In this document: in pieces, positions 13,297 through 19,826 of the stretch
Numbering within the stretch: the first letter of the stretch is position 1
Layout: each line of letters opens with the position of its first letter
NCBI GenBank assembly: GCA_016946835.1
Contig: JACVTC010000368.1
Location: 17,501 to 37,326, forward strand
Direction of reading: 5' to 3'
Origin: Neocallimastix lanati (nom. inval.)
Taxonomy: Eukaryota; Neocallimastigomycota; Neocallimastigomycetes; Neocallimastigales; Neocallimastigaceae
DNA length: 19,826 bases
The notes under the pieces: model-generated
What the model was told of the DNA's origin: nothing
Databases searched by the model: none
The model's input: the letters and a program-made list of their open reading frames with translations, nothing else
Made by a program: the position numbers and the translations under genes

Positions 13297-13805
13297 ATTA
13301 CTTAAATAAATATTTTAATATATATATTAATGAATATATATTAATTACTTAAATAAATATTTTGATATATATATTAATGAATATTTATTAATTACTTAAA
13401 TAAATATTTCGATATATATTTTAATGAATATATATTAATAATATAAATAAATATTTTAATATCTATTTTAATGAATATATATAAATAATATAAATAAATT
13501 ATTTATTATATATTTTAATAAATATATATTAATAACATAAATAAATTATTTATTATATATTTTAATGAATATATATTAATAATATAAATAAATTATTTAT
13601 TATATATTTTAATGAATATATATTAATAATATAAATAAATTATTTATTATATATTTTAATGAATATATATTAATAATATAAATAAATTATTTATTATATA
13701 TTTTAATGAATATATATTAATAATATAAATAAATTATTTATTATATATTTTAATGAATATATATTAATAATATAAATAAATATTTTAATATACTAATGAA
13801 TATGG
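13297..13805 (+). repeat. 47-bp satellite, left array (about 11 units)
   Basis: The phase marker TGAATAT falls at 13331, 13378, 13425, 13472, 13519 (as TAAATAT), 13566, 13613, 13660, 13707 and 13754, a strict 47-bp period, with a shortened last unit at 13797. The first three units carry TTACTTAAATAAATATTT and GATATATAT. The units from about 13500 to 13770 are a distinct, nearly identical subtype with AATAATATAAATAAATTATT. The same satellite lies inverted at 18956-19745. Confidence 0.93.
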
Positions 13806-14250
13806 AATTATAGTATTTCGAAAAATGTGGCTAACTAAATTTTTAATAATTGAATTAATAAATAAGCAGTTTTAATAAATAATGTTAAATTAGTATTAAA
13901 GTTTTTTTTTTTTTTTTTTTTTTTTTTTTCTTATTTATTTTTATTTTAAAAAAAAATAAATAAATAAATATAAAATAAAATATTCAATAAAAATATTTAA
14001 ATAATAAAATATATATATATTCTTATATTTAAAAATTAAAAAAGTCTTAAAAATATTTGTATTTAAAAAAAGTACCTATACCTAAAAAAAAAAAATATTC
14101 TTAATAATAAAAAAAAAATGATACTTTAAAATAAACTTCAAATAAAATATTATTTAAAAGAATAAAATATTATTTAAAAAAAATTATTCTTTTAAATAAA
14201 AAAAGTATTGCTAAAAATAATATATTCCTTAAAAAAAAAATAGTCATTAA
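13806..14250. other. Spacer between the 47-bp array and the T-rich domain
   Basis: AT-rich non-coding DNA with a 28-nt T-tract (13902-13929). The first ~70 bp, around ATTTCGAAAAATGTGGCTAAC, is unusually complex for this end of the window. The only sub-structure is a tandem 20-bp duplication at 14141-14180 (AATAAAATATTATTTAAAA, then G or A, 19 of 20 identical). Confidence 0.6.
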
Positions 14251-15155
14251 ATGTTTTTATTTTTCGTTTTATTTTTTATTTTATTTTTTTTTATTCTTTA
14301 TTTTATTTTATTTATTTTATTTCTTTTTTATTTTATTCTTTATTTTATTTTATTTTATTTTATTTTATTTTTTATTTTATTTTATTTTATTTTATTTTAT
14401 TTTTTATTTTATTTTATTTTATTTTATTTTTTATTTTATTTTATTCTTTATTTTATTCTTTATTTTATTTTATTTTATTTTATTTTTTATTTTATTTTAT
14501 TTTATTTTATTTTTTATTTTATTTTATTTTATTTTATTCTTTATTTTATTTTATTTCTTTTTTATTTTATTCTTTATTTTATTTTATTTTATTCTTTATT
14601 TTATTTTATTTTATTCTTTATTTTATTTTATTCTATTCTTTATTTTATTTTATTTATCTTTATTTTATTCTTTATTTTATTTTATTCTATTCTTATTTCT
14701 TTTTTATTTTATTCTTTATTTTATTTTATTTTATTTTATTTTATTTTTTATTTTATTTTATTTTATTTTATTTTATTTTTTATTTTATTTTATTCTTTAT
14801 TTTATTTTTTATTTTATTTTATTTTATTTTATTTTTTATTTTATTTTATTTTATTTTATTTTATTTTTTATTTTATTTTATTCTTTATTTTATTCTTTAT
14901 TTTATTTTATTTTATTTTATTTTTTATTTTATTTTATTTTATTTTATTTTTTATTTTATTTTATTTTATTTTATTTTTTATTTTATTTTATTTTATTTTA
15001 TTCTTTATTTTATTTTATTTTATTTTATTTTATTTTATTTAATTTTATTCTTTATTTTATTTTATTTTATTCTTTATTTTATTTTATTTTATTCTTTATT
15101 TTATTTTATTTTATTCTTTATTTTATTTTATTCTATTCTTTATTTTATTTTATTT

Positions 15156-15700
15156 ATCTTTGTTTTATTCTTTATTTTATTTTATTCTATTCTTTATTTT
15201 ATTTTATTTATCTTTGTTTTATTCTTTATTTTATTTTATTCTATTCTTATTTCTTTTTTATTTTATTCTTTATTTTATTTTATTTTATTTTATTTTATTT
15301 TTTATTTTATTTTATTTTATTTTATTTTTTATTTTATTTTATTTTATTTTTTATTTTATTTTATTTCTTTTTTATTTTATTCTTTATTTTATTTTATTTT
15401 ATTCTTTATTTTATTTTATTTTATTCTTTATTTTATTTTATTTTATTCTTTATTTTATTTTATTTTATTCTTTATTTTATTTTATTTTATTCTTTATTTT
15501 ATTTTATTCTATTCTTTATTTTATTTTATTTATCTTTGTTTTATTCTTTATTTTATTTTATTCTATTCTTTATTTTATTTTATTTATCTTTGTTTTATTC
15601 TTTATTTTATTTTATTCTATTCTTTATTTTATTTTATTTATCTTTGTTTTATTCTTTATTTTATTTTATTCTATTCTTTATTTTATTTTATTTATCTTTA
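15156..15700 (+). repeat. 54-bp higher-order repeat inside the T-rich domain
   Basis: The word ATCTTTG marks a 54-bp period: it occurs at 15156 and 15210, then at 15532, 15586 and 15640, with a variant at 15694. Each unit reads ATCTTTGTTTTATTC, then TTTATTTTATTTTATTC and a second TTTATTTTATTTTATTT. The regular spacing shows unit-level amplification above the pentamer level. Confidence 0.85.
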
Positions 15701-16335
15701 TTTTATTCTTTATGTTTTATTTTATTTTTTTTTATTTTATTTTTTATTTATTTTTTAATGATATATTTTATTTCTTTATATTTTATTTATTCTTTATTTT
15801 ATTTTATTCTATTCTTTATTTTATTTTATTTATCTTTATTTTATTCTTTATTTTATTTTATTTTATTCTTTATTTTATTTTATTTATTTTATTTTATTTA
15901 TCTTTATTTTATTTTATTTATCTTTATTTTATTCTTTATGTTTTATTTTATTCTTTATGTTTTATTTTATTCTATTCTTTATTTTATTTTTTATTTATTT
16001 TTTATGATATATTTTATTTCTTTATATTTTATTTTTTATGTTTTATTTTATTTCTTTTTTATTTTATTTTAATTTTTATTTTATTCTTTATTTTATTTTA
16101 TTTATCTTTATTTTATTCTTTATGTTTTATTTTATTTTTTTTTATTTTATTTTTTATTTATTTTTTATGATATATTTTATTTCTTTATATTTTATTTATT
16201 CTTTATTTTATTTTATTCTATTCTTTATTTTATTTTATTTATCTTTATTTTATTCTTTATTTTATTTTATTTTATTCTTTATTTTATTTTATTTATTTTA
16301 TTTTATTTATCTTTATTTTATTTTTTTTATTTATT
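15691..16335 (+). repeat. Two near-identical segments 410 bp apart in the T-rich domain
   Basis: Segments of about 225-235 bp starting at 15691 and 16101 match closely, including the rare words TTTATGTTTTAT, TGATATATTTTATTTC and CTTTATATTTTATTTATTC in the same order. One clear difference is an extra A in the first copy (TTTTTTAATGATAT versus TTTTTTATGATAT). This is a recent segmental duplication or unequal exchange. Confidence 0.75.
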
Positions 16336-16450
16336 TTCTTTATATTTTATTCTTTATTTTATTTATCTTTTTTTTATTCTTTATGTTTTATTTTATTTTT
16401 TTTTTATTTTATTTTTTTTGATTTATTTTATTCTTTATTATATTTTTTTT

Positions 16451-17815
16451 GATTTATTTTATTCTTTATTATATTTTATTTTGATTTATTTTATTCTTTA
16501 TTTTATTTTATTTTGATTTATTTTTTATTTTATTTTATTTTATTTTATTTTATTTTATTTTATTTTATTTTATTTTATTTTATTTTATTTTATTTTATTT
16601 TATTTTATTTTATTTTATTTTATTTTATTCTTTATGTTTTATTTTATTTTTTTTTATTCTTTATGTTTTATTTTATTTTTTTTATTTATTTTCTTTATAT
16701 TTTATTCTTTATTTTATTTTATTCTATTCTTTATTTTATTTTATTTATCTTTATTTTATTCTTTATGTTTTATTTTATTTTTTTTTTATTTTATTTTTTT
16801 TGATTTATTTTATTCTTTATTATATTTTATTTTGATTTATTTTATTCCTTATTATATTTTATTTTATTCTTTATTTTATTTTATTCTTTATGTTTTATTT
16901 TATTTTTTTTTATTCTTTATGTTTTATTTTATTTTTTTTATTCTTTATGTTTTATTTTATTTTTTTTATTCTTTATGTTTTATTTTATTTTTTTTTATTC
17001 TTTATGTTTTATTTTATTTTTTTTTTTATTCTTTATGTTTTATTTTATTTTTTTTATTTATTTTCTTTATATTTTATTCTTTATTTTATTTTATTCTATT
17101 CTTTATTTTATTTTATTTATCTTTATTTTATTCTTTATGTTTTATTTTTTTTTTTTTTTATTTTTTATTTATTTTTTATGTTTTATTTTATTTCTTTATA
17201 TTTTATTATTTATTTTATTTTATTCTATTCTTTATTTTATTTTATTTTATTTTATTTTATTTCTCTTTTATTCTTTATTTTATTTTATTTTATTCTTTAT
17301 TTTTTTTTATTTTATTCTTTATTTTTTTTTATTTTATTCTTTATTTTTTTTTATATCTTTTTTATTTTATTCTTTATTTTTTTTTATATCTTTTTTATTT
17401 TATTCTTTATTTTATTTTATTTTATTTTTTATTTTATTTTATTTTGATTTATTTTATTCTTTATTATATTTTATTTTGATTTATTTTATTCTTTATTTTA
17501 TTTTATTTTGATTTATTTTTTATTTTATTTTATTTTATTTTATTTTATTTTATTTTATTTTATTTTATTTTATTTTATTTTATTTTATTTTATTTTATTT
17601 TATTTTATTCTTTATTTTATTTTATTTTATTTTATTCTTTATTTTATTTTATTTTATTTTATTCTTTATTTTATTTTATTTTATTTTATTCTTTATTTTA
17701 TTTTATTTTATTTTTTATTTTATTTTATTTTGATTTATTTTATTCTTTATTATATTTTATTTTGATTTATTTTATTCTTTATTTTATTTTATTTTGATTT
17801 ATTTTTTATTTTATT
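16451..17815 (+). repeat. Recurring GATTTATTTTATTC triplet blocks (32-bp spacing)
   Basis: Three blocks each contain three GATTTA words spaced about 32 bp: 16451/16483/16514, 17446/17478/17510 and 17732/17764/17796. A partial block lies at 16802/16834. The second and third blocks lie 286 bp apart and both lead into the same pure (TTTTA)n run, showing larger-scale duplication. Confidence 0.75.
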
Positions 17816-18955
17816 TTATTTTATTTTATTTTATTTTATTTTATTTTATTTTATTCTATATTTTATTTTATTTTATTTTATTCTTTATTTTATTTTATTT
17901 TATTTTATTCTTTATTTTATTTTATTTTATTTTATTCTTTATTTTATTTTATTTTATTTTATTCTTTATTTTATTCTTTATTTTATTTTATTCTTTATGT
18001 TTTATTTTATTTTATTCTTTATGTTTTATTTTATTTTATTCTTTATTTTATTTTATTCTTTATGTTTTATTTTATTTTATTCTTTATTTTATTTTATTCT
18101 TTATGTTTTATTTTATTTTATTCTTTATGTTTTATTTTATTTTATTCTTTATGTTTTATTTTATTTTTTTTATTTTATTTTTTATTTATTTTTTTATGTT
18201 TTATTTTATTTTATATTTCATTATTTATTTTATTTTATTCAATTCTTTATTTTATTTTATTTTAATTTTTTATTTCATTCAATTCTTTATTTTGATTTAT
18301 TTTAATTTTTTATTTTATTTTATTCTTTATTTTGATTTATTTTATTCTTTATTTTATTTTATTTCTTTTTTATTCTTTATTTTATTTTATTTCTTTTTTA
18401 TTCTTTATTTTATTTTATTTTATTCTTTATGTTTTATTTTATTTTAATTTTTTATTTTATTTTATTCTTTATTTTTTTTTTATTTCTTTTTTATTTTATT
18501 TTTTATTTTATTTTATTTTATTTTTATTTTATTTTATTTTATTTTATTTTTATTTTATTTCTTTTTATTCTTTATTTTATTTTATTTTATTTCTTTTTTA
18601 TTTTATTTTATTTTATTTTATTTTTATTTTATTCTTTATTTTATTCTTTATTTTATTCTTTATTTTATTTTATGTTGGTTTGATTTATTTTATTCTTTAT
18701 TTTATTTTATTTTTTATTTTATTTTATTCTTTATTTTATTCTTTATTTTATTTTATGTTATTTTGATTTATTTTATTCTTTATTTTTATTTTATTCTTTA
18801 TTTTTATTTTATTCTTTATTTTATTTTATTTTTTATTTTATTCTTTATTTTATTCTTTATTTTATTTTATTTTTTTTATTTTATTTTTTTTCTCTTTATT
18901 ATATTTTATCTTTATTTTATTCTTTATTTTATTTTATCTTTATTTTATTCTTTAT

Positions 18956-19745
18956 TTAAATATTCATTAATATATATATCAAAATATTTATTTAATTAAT
19001 TAATATATATTCATTAATATATATATCAAAATATTTATTTATTTAATTAATATATATTCATTTAAATATATATCAAAATATTTATTTAATTAATTAATAT
19101 ATATACATTTATATATATATCAAAATATTTATTTAATTAATTATTATATTTTCATTAATATATATATCAAAATATTTATTTAATTATTTATTATATATTC
19201 ACTAATATATATATCAAATTATTTATTCAATTATTTATTATATATTCACTAATATATATATCAAAATATTTATTTAATTATTTATTATATATTCACTAAT
19301 ATATATATCAAAATATTTATTTAAATAATTATTATATACATTTAAATAAATATCAAAATATTTATTTAAATAATTATTATATACATTTAAATATATATCA
19401 AAATATTTATTTAATTATTTATTATATATTCACTAATATATATATCAAAATATTTATTTAATTAATTATTATATATTCACTAATATATATATCAAAATAT
19501 TTATTTATATAATTATTATATATTCACTAATATATATATCAAAATATTTATTTAAATAATTATTATATACATTTAAATATATATCAAAATATTTATTTAA
19601 TTAGTTATTATAAATTCATTAATATATATATCAAAATATTTATTTAAATAATTATTATATATACATTTATATATATAACAAAATATTTATTTAATTAATT
19701 AATATATATTCATTTAAATATATATCAAAATATTTATTTAAATAG
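18956..19745 (-). repeat. 47-bp satellite, right array, inverted (about 17 units)
   Basis: The marker TCAAAATATTTATTT recurs every 47 bp (TC at 18979, 19026, 19073, 19120 and onward). The unit (AATATATATTCATTAATATA, then TATATCAAAATATTTATTTAA) is the reverse complement of the left-array unit at 13297-13440. Variants with CACTAATATA and CATTTAAATATA are interleaved, giving a mosaic rather than one homogeneous family. Confidence 0.92.
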
Positions 19746-19757
19746 TTAAAATATATT

Positions 19758-19797
<40 letters not shown>

Positions 19798-19826
19798 TAA
19801 AATATAATAATAAAAAAAAAAAAAAA
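19746..19826. other. A-tract-rich right edge
   Basis: After the satellite comes an A-run of about 34 nt (19762-19795), then GATAAAATATAATAAT and another A-run to the window end. Such homopolymers often coincide with contig breaks, so the true context to the right is unknown. Confidence 0.6.

Larger units (their letters stand above)
14251..18955 (+). repeat. 4.7-kb strand-asymmetric (TTTTA)n / TTTATTC low-complexity domain
   Basis: Nearly the whole block consists of TTTTA pentamers interrupted by TTTATTC, TTTATC, TTTATG and GATTTA words. The + strand is T with an A about every fifth base, a little C and almost no G. Because TAA, TAG and TGA are nearly absent, all three forward frames stay open for hundreds of codons, giving pseudo-proteins of F, Y, I and L (five-codon cycle FYFIL). 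These are not genes: the period is 5 nt, not 3, and overlapping frames are equally open. Internal higher-order repeats are listed separately. Pure (TTTTA)n runs occur at about 16528-16627 and 17525-17608. Confidence 0.95.

Noticed and set aside
14251-18999. Long overlapping + strand reading frames (up to 336 codons) encoding F/Y/I/L-rich 'membrane proteins'
   Set aside because: All three forward frames are equally open because the TTTTA/TTTATTC repeat contains almost no stop codons. Periods of 5, 32 and 54 bp are not multiples of 3, and the frames overlap each other. They are artefacts of composition.
13081-19745. A single giant palindrome
   Set aside because: The order of satellite and low-complexity block on the two sides is not mirror-symmetrical, so only the individual components are inverted.

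Overview
The window is extremely A+T-rich eukaryotic DNA with long A and T homopolymers, intronless retroelement genes, Asn-rich low-complexity protein sequence and several unrelated AT satellites. This fits an early-diverging fungus with a very AT-rich genome, most plausibly an anaerobic gut fungus (Neocallimastigomycota). A dictyostelid is the main alternative. Short CCTAACCCTA motifs resemble the TTAGGG-type telomere repeat common in fungi and mildly favour a fungus and a subtelomeric location. No cellular housekeeping gene, tRNA or rRNA is visible.

Layout. 1-1319: AT-rich flank with a diverged tandem repeat and an 8-bp microsatellite. 1320-4922: an intact non-LTR (LINE-type) retrotransposon ORF with AP-type endonuclease, reverse transcriptase and C-terminal CCHC finger. 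4923-6358: AT-rich non-coding. 6359-8548: a clearly more GC-rich 729-codon ORF that looks like a LINE ORF1 / RNA-binding protein, with no ORF2 behind it. 8571-9552: two diverged copies of a ~365-bp 3' tail and a 240-bp middle segment; all three end in the same TTTAAAACCTAACCCTA. 9553-11464: featureless AT-rich DNA. 11465-13805: three satellites with periods of 62, 76/75 and 47 bp. 14250-18955: a 4.7-kb strand-asymmetric (TTTTA/TTTATTC)n domain. 18956-19745: the 47-bp satellite again, inverted.

Main observations. First, the coding sequence at 6359-8548 is a nearly unbroken chain of perfect or near-perfect inverted repeats. At least 14 have arms of 8-12 bp and loops of 12 nt or less, against roughly half of one expected by a hand estimate; several more have longer nested loops, and one spans the stop codon. 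The neighbouring endonuclease-RT gene shows much less excess. Second, the three telomere-like motifs downstream of this gene lie in the order and orientation expected if retroelement 3' ends had been attached successively to a chromosome end lying to the left, as for HeT-A-type elements. Together they suggest a structured, possibly telomere-associated retroelement whose ORF1 transcript is a string of hairpins. This is inference and needs homologous copies for a test.

The many long reading frames within 14250-18999 are artefacts: a T-rich strand with almost no TAA, TAG or TGA is open in all three forward frames.
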